A stretch of 64,000 nucleotides of DNA, from contig CM060195.1 of NCBI GenBank assembly GCA_030549335.1, forward strand, positions 13,359,501 through 13,423,500, written 5' to 3'. The position numbers and the translations under genes were made by a program. The stretch comes from Pontederia crassipes (Eukaryota; Streptophyta; Magnoliopsida; Commelinales; Pontederiaceae). The notes beneath the pieces are model-generated. The model saw nothing but the letters and a program-made list of their open reading frames with translations, was not told where the DNA came from and did not search any database. The stretch's first letter is position 1. Every line of letters begins with the position of its first letter. Below are positions 51,294 to 63,243 of the stretch, piece by piece.

Positions 51294-52321
51294 AACTTTT
51301 TCCATGGCTTCACCCGTGGAAATTTCTCGGATTGACCCATGGAAAATTTTCTCATGGCCTAAACCGTCGGAAAGGCAAAATTCCCGCCAAACTCTCTCGC
51401 TAATTTTTTTCTTTTCCCGCTTCTTCATCTTTTTTTATTCACCTTTTCCTTCTCTCCTCTCTCTACCTCATTCCCTCTCTCCTATCTCCTCTCTCCCCCT
51501 CATCAACGTGGCCATCATCCTCCTTCTAGGCGATCGGCGCGATGATCTCCGTCCATCTCTCTCTCAAGCAATGCGTGCAGCCTCCCTCGTTCCCTCTCTC
51601 TCGCAAGCGACGCACTCGGAGATACTCTCTCTCTCCCCCCCATGGCTGGAACGACCGCCAGGATCAGGCTACCTCACGGTGGATAGGCCGCCTGGTGGTT
51701 GGATCAGGCTCTTCTTCGACCGCACGGGGGGCCTTCTCCGGTTGTCAGGCGGTGGATTGACTGTCCACGGGTGGCCAATCCGACTGGCGAGCATTATTTT
51801 ACTATTTGAAAAAACCTTTCCAATGGTCTCAACCGTCGAAAAATCATATACCCATCGAATCCCACAGCTTCGGCCGAGGGGAACATTTGCTACGGCTCAA
51901 CCCGTGAAAAGTTCTCACGGGCCGAGCCGTGGGAAAGTTTGCCTGGCTCATGCCATGGGAACTTTCCACGGCTCAGCCTGTGGAAAGTTCCCACGGGCCG
52001 AGCCGTGGGAAAGTTTGCCATGGCTCGCGCCATGGGAACTTTCCACAACTTAGGCCGTGGGAACATTTCCCACTGCCATAGTCATGGGAACTTCCCACGG
52101 CCCAATCCGTAGTAACTTTTTCATGGCTTAAGTCGAGGAAAATATTTCCCGTGGCTAGAATTTTCGATGGCTTTGATAGAGTTGTCGAAAAAAGTTTGCA
52201 ACGAACAATTTTTTGACGGTTCTCTCCTATCGAAAAATTCATTGCAAACTTAACTTTGCGACTATTTTTTGCCAATTTCTGACGACTCAGTTCATCAGAA
52301 ATAGAGATTCTTCTTGTAGTG
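51294..52321. mobile_element. Right part of the CACTA element
   Basis: 51300-51400 and 51830-52160 hold subterminal repeats (GCCGTGGGAA, CCATGGGAACTTTCCA). 51400-51800 is a pyrimidine-rich block (CTCTCTC runs) followed by G+C-rich DNA. That middle part could be captured host sequence, as is common in non-autonomous CACTA elements, but I do not recognise a gene in it. The end is TTCTTCTTGTAGTG. Confidence 0.65.
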
Positions 52322-53034
52322 GTCTCTATTAATTCCTCCATCCAAATAAAGCCTTAGTTTTTTAGTTATTTGTTTAGATTAGTTTAGTTTAACTAGGAAT
52401 TTTAAGCATTTTAGTGGGATTAGACTTTTGCAATAGTTGAGTTCGAATTTTAGAGTTTGAACTAGTTGTCTTTTGTAATAACAATCTTCATGACTCGTGT
52501 AAATAACTTTGAGATTTGTTTATTTCGGTTATGACTTAATTTTTTTAACTTTTACCAATCAACAATCACACTTACATAATCACAAGACTTTAATGTAATA
52601 AATTTGATCTCCCAAACTGAACTATACAAAATATCCAATGTCTTATAGTTCATGGGCTAATATTTGTCCATATTCTTTTACTATTATTAACTATTAGGTC
52701 ACCATATATCTTCATATCTATGTCCAAGTCAATCGTCACAACAACTACAACTTTCCATCATCATCTATCATCGTATCCTACACAAACCCAAGAATTAATT
52801 GAGAAAAAATTTGGAACACAAGTATGAGAAAAAAATTAATCATATGAAACATATATCAATAAGCATCCAATTTAACAAATACCAATGTGATACTCATCCA
52901 TCAAGCAATTATCAATGATTAATGATTTAAATAATTATCAATAAAATAATGGATATTAGCGACTTATGGAATAATCATTATTGTGAATACTCAATAACAA
53001 TGTTCTGTAAAACACCCTTTCATAAAAAAAAAAA

Positions 53035-53067
<33 letters not shown>

Positions 53068-53802
53068 GTTGAAGAGTCTCAGCCAAGCTTCCCCTTCCTC
53101 ATCCCTTTTTTTTGTCTTTTCCTATTGTTTCTCCTTCCTCCTCTCTTTCCACTTGTTTTTTTCATTTTATCTCTTCTTCTCGTCCATTCTTCTCTCTCCC
53201 TACCATTTGGGTTCCCAATGGTAGAAGCTCCAAGGAAAGATTTTCTTCTTCTCTAAGGTGGAAGGCCAAGGATCGGACCTCCTCTATAAAGGTCCCAACT
53301 ACATTTCTTCTCCTCTTCCATTTGTTCTCCTCTCTACTCTCTCTCTCACCATGTTTCCCATCTTCTCCGGCGCGTGGACAGCAGGGGATGGAGGGGCACT
53401 GCTGGCAACACTCCCAATCACGGGTGACGTCAGAGGGCAGCGACAGAGGAGCTGGGGCATGGACCACCGTGGGGATGCACCGACAAATCATGAAATCGTA
53501 GGCTTTAAGGTGTGTGCTTCGAGATCTTCTTAATAGATTAATTTTTGGATGAACTATGCATTCTTATAGGTTCTGGATTAGATGTAGAAACTCGGAAATA
53601 TTGAACAAAATATGTAGTATATGATCTCTTGCAACTCCAGAACTGATTTACAGCGATTCCATGCCTTGATTGAACCCTAAAAAACTCACATAGTTTCTAC
53701 GTAACAAGAACTCAGCCGGGGTTCCCCATAACCCGGCTCGAATTAGACCAACCCGGACCGAGCTCGTCCACGACTCGGCCCGGATCCGTCCATTAAAGTG
53801 AG
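52322..53802. other. Intergenic or LTR-derived DNA, no gene seen
   Basis: 52330-53020 is A+T-rich without a gene. 53069-53560 is CT-rich then G+C-rich, with frames rich in Ser/Phe that look like low-complexity readings. 53700-53800 (CAGCCGGGGTTCCCC, ACTCGGCCCGG) probably continues at 56611, on the other side of the solo LTR. Confidence 0.4.
53024..53066 (+). repeat. Poly-A followed by a 32-base poly-G tract
   Basis: Eleven A then 32 uninterrupted G. It is the second long G run in the window. Confidence 0.95.
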
Positions 53803-56610
53803 TGTCACGGACGTGCTCCACAAATATTATTTTAACATAATCTTGCTTTTAATTAGCATATTAAGTTAGTTGAATGCTTGTATAGTCATGATTGCGTGTA
53901 GCAATTAACTTTTGGATTAAAGCATAATCATAATTAAATTATTAATAAGCGTTATAAAGAAATTATATAAGATTATTAAGAATAAATTCTAATATTTGTA
54001 AATATTATAATAAACATGTTTAACTATGATTAAATATGGTTAATTAGAGGTTTAACATTAATTTTTACCAAAATTATATGATTGGACCTTTATTTCAACC
54101 AAGAGTTTCAAGCAGTTCAAGCAGGCAGCTCACCAGCTGCTTAGAAATATATTTTTCCAAGCCACCATATGACGTGTTAAAATTCTAAAAAAAATATATA
54201 AATCATTTATTCTTATTATCTGCAAGTCAAAAAATTTCCAAGATCAGATCCATTGCCGAACAGCCTGAGGAAATTCGACAAGTTTGCTGGGTTAAGGTGA
54301 ATCTGCGGATCCGAAACTGACTTTCAACTTCATATGATCATATCTTCGTGAGTAGTTCTTCATAAATCTTGAAATTGTGCATGGTTCATCCTCTAGACGT
54401 TAGCTTTCCATGACCATAAGAATCATATAAAAAAAAATTTGTAGAGAAAGTTATAATCTCAGCACCGTAGGTCGCTCACTCTGTCCCGAGTTAGAGACAG
54501 GTCCGCCTTGTAGATTAGAGTATGATTAGGATAAATCGAATTAGGGTTTGAAATTTATACGTGTTAAATTATACTTCACAAGGGTTCGGTGAGAAGTGGA
54601 ATCATCCAATTTGGATACGTAGATGAAATGAATTTTTCATTTCATAGTAAGTTTTCTGTCAGTTTCCAGGACATTAACAGAATACGACTCGAATTGACTA
54701 TTTTTATTATAAAGTCATACAAGTAGTTAAATTCTCTAATTTTTATGAATAAAAAATAGGGAAGTCTAGTTTTCGAACAAGCAAATGTGAAGAAACATAT
54801 AAATTAATCTTTTAGTGACACACTGTCAGAACACAAACCCTAGGTCAATTTGCCTTAGATTTTATGACTTGATCATTTAGAATTAGTAAATGAAGTTTGA
54901 GAGTTGGAAATCTTAGTAAGTCTAGTTTCTAGTTTATCCAGAATCATAAGATTTGCTCATGTGGTTAAGAAATTATGAATTATATATTGAGAGTCACTCA
55001 GTCTGAAATTCTGATACAGCACTTAGTTAAGTTTTAAGAGATTGGGTAGTAATAAGTAGTTGAAATGTGTAATAGCCTATGGATATAGACACCTGAGATT
55101 GAACAATGAATACTTAGAAGAAATTACATGCATTCTAAGGTGTATAATTATTCATGCATCATGAGCATGCATTGCATAGTATTTTTACTAGTGTTGGAAA
55201 AGTAAAAAGACATCATTGCTTGTAGGAAATCAACAAGCTACAAGTGAAAGGGGGAAAATTTAGTAAGCCTCCTTGAAAACATAAAGTACAAGGTGAGTGG
55301 GTAAATTTACAACATAGCAAAATGTTATATGTTAGTTCTTTTATTTATGGTATTACCTCAAGCAAAGATTATTATTGTTATTATTGAAACATATCTTGAG
55401 CTATGAAAAGTATTTATCATATATTTCAAGGATTTCATATGAGATGGAGTAACATCTTATACAAAAAATGTTTTCAGGGAACAATGCTTATGAAGTGAAA
55501 ATAAATTTTACTTGATAATGATATGTGATTATGAATGTGTATTTTGATATTTTTAAACTCCATGTGTTCATTAGCCATACTGTTTGAAAAAGGTCTTTGG
55601 GACCGCATTCGATATACATGAAGCCTTTGGAGCGTATATCGGGTGTCTTTGCCTTTTTGGGGCTGCTCTGCGTGCACGTATTGACCCATAATTTGTTATG
55701 CGTATCTGAGAATCATGATTTGGTGGCACACAATCATGATTGGAATACGTATTGACCCATGATTTGCTCTGCATATCTGACACTCTTGATTGTAAAGCTC
55801 TGCTTAACTGTATGGCACACAATCATAGAAGGATACGTATTGACCCATGATTTCCTCTGCGTATCTGATACTCTTGATTATAAAGCTCTGCTTGACACAT
55901 GATCATAGAGGGATACGTATTGACCCATGATGAGTATGTGCAATGACACATGTGTGGAGTTTAATTGTGAATATAATGATATCTTGAATAATTTGTATTT
56001 ATGTAAAAGTTCATATGATTTAGAAAGTTATGTGATATGAGTTATGCTTTAAATATTTTCTCATATGAAAGAAATATAATTATTTAAATGTTATATGCAC
56101 TCGTATTGTTCCCTATGTTGTACTTTTATTCCACTCACTGAGCAAATGATTGTTGCTTACAGTACCCATTTTAAATTTTTCAGATACTCGTAAGTTTTCG
56201 AGTTGAGTCGACTCAAAACTTACTTTTGATGCATATAGAAGAGGTCAAACCGTCGGAGCACTGATATCTTTCTTTCACATTTATTTTTGAAAGCATGCAT
56301 GTAATAGATAAACTCGACAGTTGTACTAGAGTTTATTAGAATCTTTTTGTAAAGTTGTATAAAACTTGATCCTGTGGAGTGTTATATGTGGAATGATTTG
56401 TGAAATAATAATGATAATGTGCGAATGTGATCTCTTATAACTTTTATTTAAACTTTAATGAATATATAAATGCATCTTTTGTATATATTGACAAACGACA
56501 TAAGATAATTAAGGGAGGAGGTTTTGTCGATTTTATTTTTAGAATTTTTAAATAAGATTAAAGAAAATAATAATTATGATTAGAACTTAGTCACGGAGTG
56601 GGGTGTGACA
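53803..56610 (+). mobile_element. Solo LTR G, long gypsy-type LTR
   Basis: 2808 bases from TGTCACGGACGTG to CGGAGTGGGGTGTGACA. Flanks are GTGAG (53798-53802) and GCGAG (56611-56615), a duplication with one C/T change. No internal region remains, so this is a recombined solo LTR. The TGTCAC/GTGACA ends suit gypsy LTRs. It includes a short tandem array at 55676-55930. Confidence 0.8.
55676..55930 (+). repeat. Tandem repeat inside solo LTR G
   Basis: Four units beginning ACGTATTGACCCAT at 55676, 55747, 55835 and 55915, with spacing of 71, 88 and 80 bases. Confidence 0.85.
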
Positions 56611-59346
56611 GCGAGCTTCGAGCTCTATGAAGAACGATTGTGAACCGTTATGAATCCTTATGACTATGAATATGAATGAGAACCATGAATATGAATGATG
56701 AACAAGAACAATGAACAAGAGAACGAATAGGAAGAAGGAGGTTGATGCCTTAAAATCAAGTGCATGCCAAGTCATTAGTATTATGATGCTTAATTTGACG
56801 ATAGCATGCGTGCACGATGTTCTAAGGATATTTTGAACTTAGAATTATGATAAGAATGAGGTACTTGATGCTATGACATGTTACTAAGATATAAATTCTT
56901 ACATGTTAACAAATGATGCATATATTAGATGATTTCAAAGTTGGGAAATTGATGACGTATAGATTGCTTAGTCCTCTATACGGGAGTTCTTCTCATACTG
57001 GAAGTCAGGTTATGATTTGGTGCTCTGATGACATGGGAATTCTTATTATTAGTTGGTCGGAATATATGTCTAAGAATGATGAGGATGGACATGTATGAAG
57101 TCATGATTCTTGTTAAAGATTTAATAATGATATATGTCTAAGAATGATAAGGATGAACATGTACGAAGTTATGATTCTTGTTAAAGGCTTAATGATGATT
57201 TACGTATTGATCTTAAGTTAAGAAGATGGACAATTGTATGAAAAGGAACCAATACATGATATGAAAATGGACTAAAGTATGATATGGAAATGGACTATAG
57301 TAGGTTATGAAAATGAACATAGCTATGAATGAAGCAAAAAAATTATGATGCATGAAATGAATATGAACTATGCTTGTATGCTCTCTATATGATAGTTAAT
57401 CTTTGATGTAGATTAAAATTAGTTGTAGAATGTAGTGTTTTCGGAAATTAACTGAAACATAAGGACTTCCACAAATGACCTGTGGTTCTGCCTAGTAGAA
57501 ACGGTCGACCGATCTGGGATCGAGCGTCTGTTATCGAACGGTAGAATATAGTGGACTGTCAGTCAACCGAAACTCTCAATCGAAAGTCCCAAGATATTTG
57601 CATGATATGAAGAACGACCGCACTCTTCCGATCGACCGATGGATACAAATAAACGAACGTCCGAACCTCTTTCGGATGACCGCTGATGAATCTCAAACAG
57701 ATGACCACTGACCTTTCGGTCTTTCGATTTATGGACAGGGAAATATGACCTTAAATTAACCTTCATGATTTGACAAACCCTATCCACTTGATTGGTACTG
57801 AATGACATGATGTTAAATATGATTCGGAGCCACTCCAACTCCCTACTAGTTTGATTGATCTAGGTTATCAAAAGAATACAATCTTGAAAAGGATAAAAAA
57901 TGAACACAGAACGATCGATCGCTTCCTCTTTGGTCGACCGATGAACAGTGATAAACGGGCGTCCGACCTCCTTTTTCCAAACGATCGTTGAATGGACCCA
58001 AAGCGGATGACCCTCGACTTTCAGGCATCCAATACGTGGACAGGAAGAGTAAGACTTTAAAATGGACCCCCTAATTTGATAAGCTTTCATCCACTCGATT
58101 AAAGTTGAATAATATGCATTTAATGATGTATCAGAGCTATGATCCATATGGCCTTGATCAATCCACAAATTGAAAGAGAGGACCACGAATGATAAAGGAT
58201 TTCCATTTGTCTATCTAGATGGGAGTTTCTCCCCTACGAATGTTTACGGCATAGTGTGAGGGCATCTCCTCCAAGGGATGTTTCCGCCTAGTGCGAGGTT
58301 ATCCTCACTTATGTTATGCCTAGTGCGAGGTCGGATTTTTCCGCCTAGTGCGAGGTTATCCTCACTTATGTTATGGCCTAGTGAAAGGTCATCTCCTCCG
58401 AGGGATGTTTTCATCTAGTGTGAGGTTATCCTCACTTATGTTATGGTTTGTTATGGCCTAGTGCGAGGTCATCTCCTCCGAAGGATGTTTCCGCCTAGTG
58501 TGAGGTTATCCTCACTTATGTTATAGCCTAGTGCGAGGTCATCTGCTCCAAGGGATGTTTCTGCCTAGTGCGAGGTTATCCTCACCTTTTTTGATGTTTC
58601 CACCTTGCGTGAGGTCATCTTGCCCGATAGGGCTGGCCGTGGCACTAATCCCCAATTGGCCCATGAGGGTTTAGATAGACGCACATTTATATGCTAGCAA
58701 TGGAAATCCCTTAAAGGAAAGAGCTCTTCTAAAGCATGAAAGTATGAAGGATGAACACGTAAAAGAATCAAAAAAAGAAAATAAAAGAAATGGAAAGTCA
58801 AGTATGAAGGTATGAAGATGAACACGTAAAAGAATCAGAAAAAGAAATGAAAAATCATGAATCATGTTTCTCTCCATCGACTTTACTCTACTATGTTTTC
58901 ACTCTTATATTGATTATATGTTCCCTTCATGCTATTTCTGACAGAACTGATATATGATTTATATGAATTCACACTTAGCTTTATGCTAATGGTTGAGCTT
59001 GCTCTTCTGTGTGATCCCCACAAGTACTTGATGACGATCGCGACTTATTGAAGTATGTACGACGACTATAGCTTAGTAGTGTATGCACATGGTTATCTAG
59101 AGTTTAGATGGGAGCTATAGAGTCGTAATTATGGCATGGACTTGTACATGCCTTGTGGATGTTCTATTATCTATTTAGCTTCTGCATTTCCTTTTGTTGT
59201 TGTATTATTCTATTTATTAAGTTTTCTGTTTATGTGTCACTTCCCTCGACCATTTGGGTCAATGAAAGAGTCAAAGAAAGACCAAAGAAAGTAACGACTG
59301 GAAGGAGATTTCATCACGTGATGGGGTCGAATTTCGGGGCGTTATA
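56611..59346 (+). mobile_element. Gypsy LTR-like sequence H (right portion)
   Basis: It ends CACGTGATGGGGTCGA and GGGGCGTTATA, like the Del/Tekay-type LTR ending at 5653, and shares its order of landmarks: GGTCGACC cluster, Cys-free non-coding middle, CACGTGA end. The left end was not found and may lie before 53798, with solo LTR G inserted into it. Right flank GTTTA. No coding capacity was recognised. Confidence 0.5.
58250..58625 (+). repeat. Tandem repeat with hairpin core
   Basis: About ten CCTAGTGCGAGGT-type words in composite units of about 70 bases. Each long unit holds GTGAGGTTATCCTCAC or GCGAGGTTATCCTCAC, an inverted repeat around TTAT. Confidence 0.85.
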
Positions 59347-59686
59347 GTTTAATTATCAATTATCAATTGTAGATTATCATGATCCATAGTTAAATTATCG
59401 ATCAATTGTTAATAATTAATTATTAATTCTCAAGCATCAATTATCAATTACACATTACTCACTACCCATTATCAATTATCGATGATCGATGATCAATTAC
59501 CCAATAGTATATCATGAAATATGCAAAAGATTGTCAATGATAAAATAGTTATTCATAAACAAATCAATAGTAAAACAATTGTCTTTATCAATCATTGAGC
59601 TTCTTATCATTGTTTAGTTAACAATATTTAATTTATCAATTATCAGTTGTCAACCGGTAATAATTAATTTCAATCACAATTACGAT
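59347..59686. other. A+T-rich spacer
   Basis: Dense in TCAATTA and ATCGATGATC words. No gene seen. Confidence 0.6.
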
Positions 59687-61120
59687 TACTATTCATCAAT
59701 CATAATAATAAATTAATCATAATTACTAATTTTAATTATTCATCAATCACAATTATAGATTGATTGCAATAGAAGTTATTTTATATTAACTTACTCAATC
59801 TTATCAACGTGAAAATAATATTAATTATCCAATCATTATTAAGGATTATCAATCAACCAAACTAGTCTCCATTGATCACAAAGTCTCAAATTGATCATAA
59901 GGATTATAACAAAAACTTTTGTTTACAAATAGTAAGTCATAATGTGTCTATGTCTATTCAACATTTTTATCCATCTTTTACCTTATTTACCAAATACATC
60001 TATCACCGTACAATTTATATCTTCTTTTTTCGATTATCATATCACATCAATTAGGAAGTATACCAATCAATTAAACGCAAATTCATTATTATATCACTAT
60101 ATTTAAATTGCAAACCAAAAAATACAATTACATGATTTGCTCTCCCATATGATGTAATACTAGTTCAATAATTCGATATTTCTGAACTTAGACACTAATG
60201 ATAGTAAGAGGCAACACAATCGCCAACCTGAAAATAATCTTGTGAATACACAAAAATGTAATACGAAATTTAAATGAATTGATGATAGATGATTGAAGGT
60301 TTGCACGTCTCTATTTATGGAGGTGCTTATTATTACCATAAAAACACGTGCCTCTATTCATCAATCGCATATATCATGTTAGATAATAATATATCAAGTT
60401 CCAAAAAAATAAGATTTAATGGGGGCCTGCGTCCCCACCATCCGATCTAATCGGATGGTGGGGATAGACATAGACGAGCGGGCAATTTCTTGGACTTCCA
60501 TGGAGAGGTTCCTCGTCGGCCGAGCCTGCCGAGTTCGCTCCATGGACGACTTCTCCGGCACCCTCACCCGGGACTTCGGGTTCCGACCTGCACCCGATTC
60601 CCTACATGTACGACTTCATGGAACAAGTCGAGATCTAAGCGGAGCTCCGACTCCCTCCTCGGCGACCATGATGATGAGGCGATGGTGACGTCGACGAGGC
60701 GAGGGCGGCGATCTACTCTTCCCCTTTCTCTCTGATAATCGGCAAGAGCGACGTTGATGATGATGAGACGAGGACGACCAACAAGGCGAGGGATTCGACG
60801 AGGCGAGGGCTGCAATCTACTCTCCCAATTTCTCTCCGATCGACGACGAGGGTGACGATCGCAAGCGGTTGCAACTCAATCGTGCACGCAGAGGTCGTCA
60901 TCGACTTGGCCAACGATCCCAGGGGCGCTCACGGGTGGCAAGCTCGGAGGAGGTTGGGGCGCCGGCGGCAATGACGATGCTCCGATGTGCCGGTGGCGGC
61001 GACGACGGTGGCAACGACGACAACAACGCCGGTAGTGCCCGAAGGGGAGGTGGGGATCTGGCGCATCGCCCACCGTCCGATCTATTCATCTAATCGGACG
61101 GTGGGACTGATACGTATGGG
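59687..61120. repeat. Tandem duplication, unit 1
   Basis: About 1434 bases matching the next unit from TACTATTCATCAATCATAAT onward, with roughly 95% identity in the A+T-rich part by eye. It includes the G+C-rich island 60421-61110. Confidence 0.85.
60433..60463. repeat. Perfect 14-bp palindrome at island start
   Basis: CCCCACCATCCGAT, three bases, then its exact reverse complement. A related arm pair (CCCACCGTCCGAT ... ATCGGACGGTGGG) sits at 61069-61105, at the other end of the same island. Confidence 0.9.
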
Positions 61121-61852
61121 TACTATTCATCAATCATAATAATAAATTAATCATAATTATTAAATTTAATTATTCATCAATCACAATTATAGATTGATTG
61201 CAATAGAAGTTATTTTATATTGACTTACTCAATCTTATCAATGTGAAAATAATATTAATTATCCAATCATTATTAAGGATTATTAATAAACCAAAATTGT
61301 CACCATTGATCACAAAGTCTCAAATTGATCATAAAGATTATAACAAAAACTTTTGTTTACAAATAGTAAGTCATAATGCGTCTATGTCTATTCAACATTT
61401 TTATCCATCTTTTACCTTATTTACCAGTACATCTATCACCGTACAATTTATATCTTCTTTTTCGATTATCATATCACATCAATTAGGAAGTATACCAATC
61501 AATTAAACGCAAATTCATTATTATATCACTATATTTAAATTGCAAACCAAAAAATACAATTACGTGATTTGCTCTCCCATATGATGTAATAATACTAGTT
61601 CAATAATTCGATATTTCTGAAGTTAGACATTAATGATAGTAAGAGGCAACACAATCGCCAACCTGAAAATAATCTTGTGAATACACAAAAAAGTAATACG
61701 AAATTTAAATGAATTGATGATAGATGATTGAAGGTTTGCACGTCTCTATTAATGGAGTTGCTTATTATTACCAAAAAAACACGTGCCTCTATTCATCCAT
61801 CGCATATATCATCTAATAATATATCAAGTTCCAAAAAAAATAGGATTTAATT

Positions 61853-62602
61853 GGGGTCATACACTATCTGAGGCATATGACCCCATATGCCTACGTCCCC
61901 ACCGTTCGGGACGATGGGGATAGACACAGTCGAGCGGGCTATTTCTTCGACTTCCATGGAGAGGCTCCCCGCCGATCGAGCCCGTTGAGATCAGTCCATG
62001 GACGACTTCTCTAGCATCTTCGCCCGAGACTTCGGGTTCCGACCCGGCAAGTACGCGCCGGTGGCCGCCTTGAAGCCCCCGACCGTCGGATCCATTGCCC
62101 GTCCCCTATGGGTACGGCTTCATGTAACAAGTCGAGATCTGAGCGGAGCTCCAACCCCCTCCTCGGTGACCACGACAATGAGGCGATGGCGACGTCGATG
62201 AGGGGGCGGCGATCTACTCTTCCCCTTTCTCTGATCGTCGACAAGAGCGACGACGACGAGACGAGGGCGACCAACAAGGCGAGGGATTCGGCGAGACGAG
62301 GGCTACGATCTACTCTCCCAATTTCTCTCTGATCGACGACGAGGGTGACGATCGCAAGCGGCTTCAACTCGATCGTGCAAGCAAAGGTCGTCATCAACTT
62401 GGTCGACGATCGTAGGGGGCGCTCATGGATGGCAAGCTCGAAGGAGGTTGGGGCGCCGACGACAATGACGATGCTCCAAGGTGCCGGTGGCGGCGACGGC
62501 AGTGGCACTGACAGTGCTCGGAGGGGAGGTGGGGATCTAGCGCATCCCCACCGTCGGGCAGATGCGTATGAGGTCATATGCCATACAAGGCGTATGACTC
62601 CC
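61853..62602. mobile_element. TIR element carrying a G+C-rich captured fragment
   Basis: About 750 bases. Its ends are inverted over about 50 bases at roughly 75% identity: left GGGGTCATAC then GGCATATGACC, and right, on the minus strand, GGGAGTCATAC then GGCATATGACC. Between them the DNA is strongly G+C-rich, unlike its surroundings. This is the layout of a non-autonomous DNA transposon that has picked up gene sequence (Pack-type). A clean target duplication was not seen because both flanks are ATTTAATT-like. The related island at 60421-61110 has lost the outer left repeat. Confidence 0.55.
61998..62100 (+). pseudogene. Possible captured N-terminal exon piece (auxilin-like?)
   Basis: The forward frame reads MDDFSSIFARDFGFRPGKYA, followed by PVAALKPP. 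Unit 1 has the matching MDDFSGTLTRDFGFRPAP at about 60541. From memory, plant auxilin-like J-domain proteins begin with a similar MDDF..LLARDFGFRPQGKSAPMA pattern, so this could be a copied first exon. The resemblance is short, downstream codons do not continue it, and I could not search. It is more likely a fragment than a gene. Confidence 0.3.
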
Positions 62603-63127
62603 ATTAAATTCAGAAAAAATAGTTCAAATGCTATCAAATTCTTTCATGTTATCAAGAGTCGACTAAATCAAATTCTAGAAGCATAGATATGATTTTAAAA
62701 AAACACACAGTTGACATATTTATCATTTTGTAGGGAGTTGTAGTAAGTACTTCATTTCTGGTTCTTTTCCTGCAATTGTAATCCAATAAGGAGAATAAAC
62801 CAAAAGTGAGAAAGTCAACATCTAATCTTGAGAGACCCTATGAAATCATAGTTACTACTTTGAGGTGAAACTCTACAAAATTTCATTTTTTTTTTCCAAG
62901 CTTAAGTTATCTCTTGAGTGAAAGCCACCCTAACGTTCCAACTTCTTCCTCAACCCATCCTTTCAAAATTAAGAGAAAAGAAAGTTCCTCCAATAAAAGA
63001 CATCAGAGGGAAAAGATGCTCTGGTCAATAAGAACAGCCTGCTAGAGATAACAAGATGAAAATAGAGTACAGAAAAACAACAGTTGCCTCTTCTCCACAG
63101 AAATTTATGATTCGCAGGAGACAACAA
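62603..63127. other. 3' flank of the PP2C gene
   Basis: Probable 3' UTR and downstream DNA of the minus-strand phosphatase gene. No other feature seen. Confidence 0.4.
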
Positions 63128-63243
63128 TCAACCAGATGATCTCCAGATCCTTCCTTCTAATGAAATAACCATCACAGAAACATCATCATGGTACTTGCGA
63201 CGGTCACCATGAGGAATATCAAGCAATTCATGGAAGTCCATCC
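63128..63243 (-). CDS. Last coding exon of a PP2C-type protein phosphatase
   Basis: On the minus strand the exon starts after a CTTACTGTGCAG acceptor and encodes [19 protein letters not shown], then [12 protein letters not shown] and RIWRSSG, then stop. The [11 protein letters not shown] segment matches the last conserved PP2C motif, where the first aspartates help hold the active-site Mg/Mn ions and the strand closes the beta-sandwich. PP2C enzymes (PPM family) remove phosphate from Ser/Thr residues. The GDRRKYHDD context is typical of plant PP2Cs, but I cannot name the clade. The exon is 116 bases including the stop and is undamaged. Earlier exons must lie beyond 64000, so the last intron is over 750 bases. 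The catalytic DGH and GD motifs are therefore not visible, and whether the gene is whole is unknown. Confidence 0.8.

Larger units (their letters stand above)
20285..52321. mobile_element. Small CACTA transposon split by nested LTR elements
   Basis: The right end (52321) reads on the minus strand CACTACAAGAAGAATCTCTA, a standard CACTA terminus. The left end is CAATTACAAGAAAATGACG at 20285, a decayed match. The element's own DNA is 20285-20410, 43289-43307 and 51294-52321, about 1.2 kb in all. Its parts share subterminal words such as GCCGTGGGAA, CCATGGGAACTTTCCA and GACGGCTCAAGTCATGG. The outer pieces join sensibly when the inserts are ignored (GAGCCGTGAGAAACTT next to TTTCCATGGCTTCACCCG). 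There is no transposase, so it is non-autonomous. A clear 3-bp target duplication was not seen. The left boundary is less certain than the right. Confidence 0.65.
61121..62602. repeat. Tandem duplication, unit 2
   Basis: Begins directly after unit 1 with the same TACTATTCATCAATCATAAT and runs through a second G+C-rich island (61853-62602). Confidence 0.85.

Noticed and set aside
51286-52053. 255-codon forward open frame
   Set aside because: It starts inside element B's LTR and crosses into the CACTA element, reading CTCTCTC runs and subterminal repeats. No family resemblance.
62011-62637. 208-codon minus open frame in the G+C-rich island
   Set aside because: G+C-rich DNA has few stops, and overlapping long frames exist on both strands. 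The equivalent frame in unit 1 is not kept.
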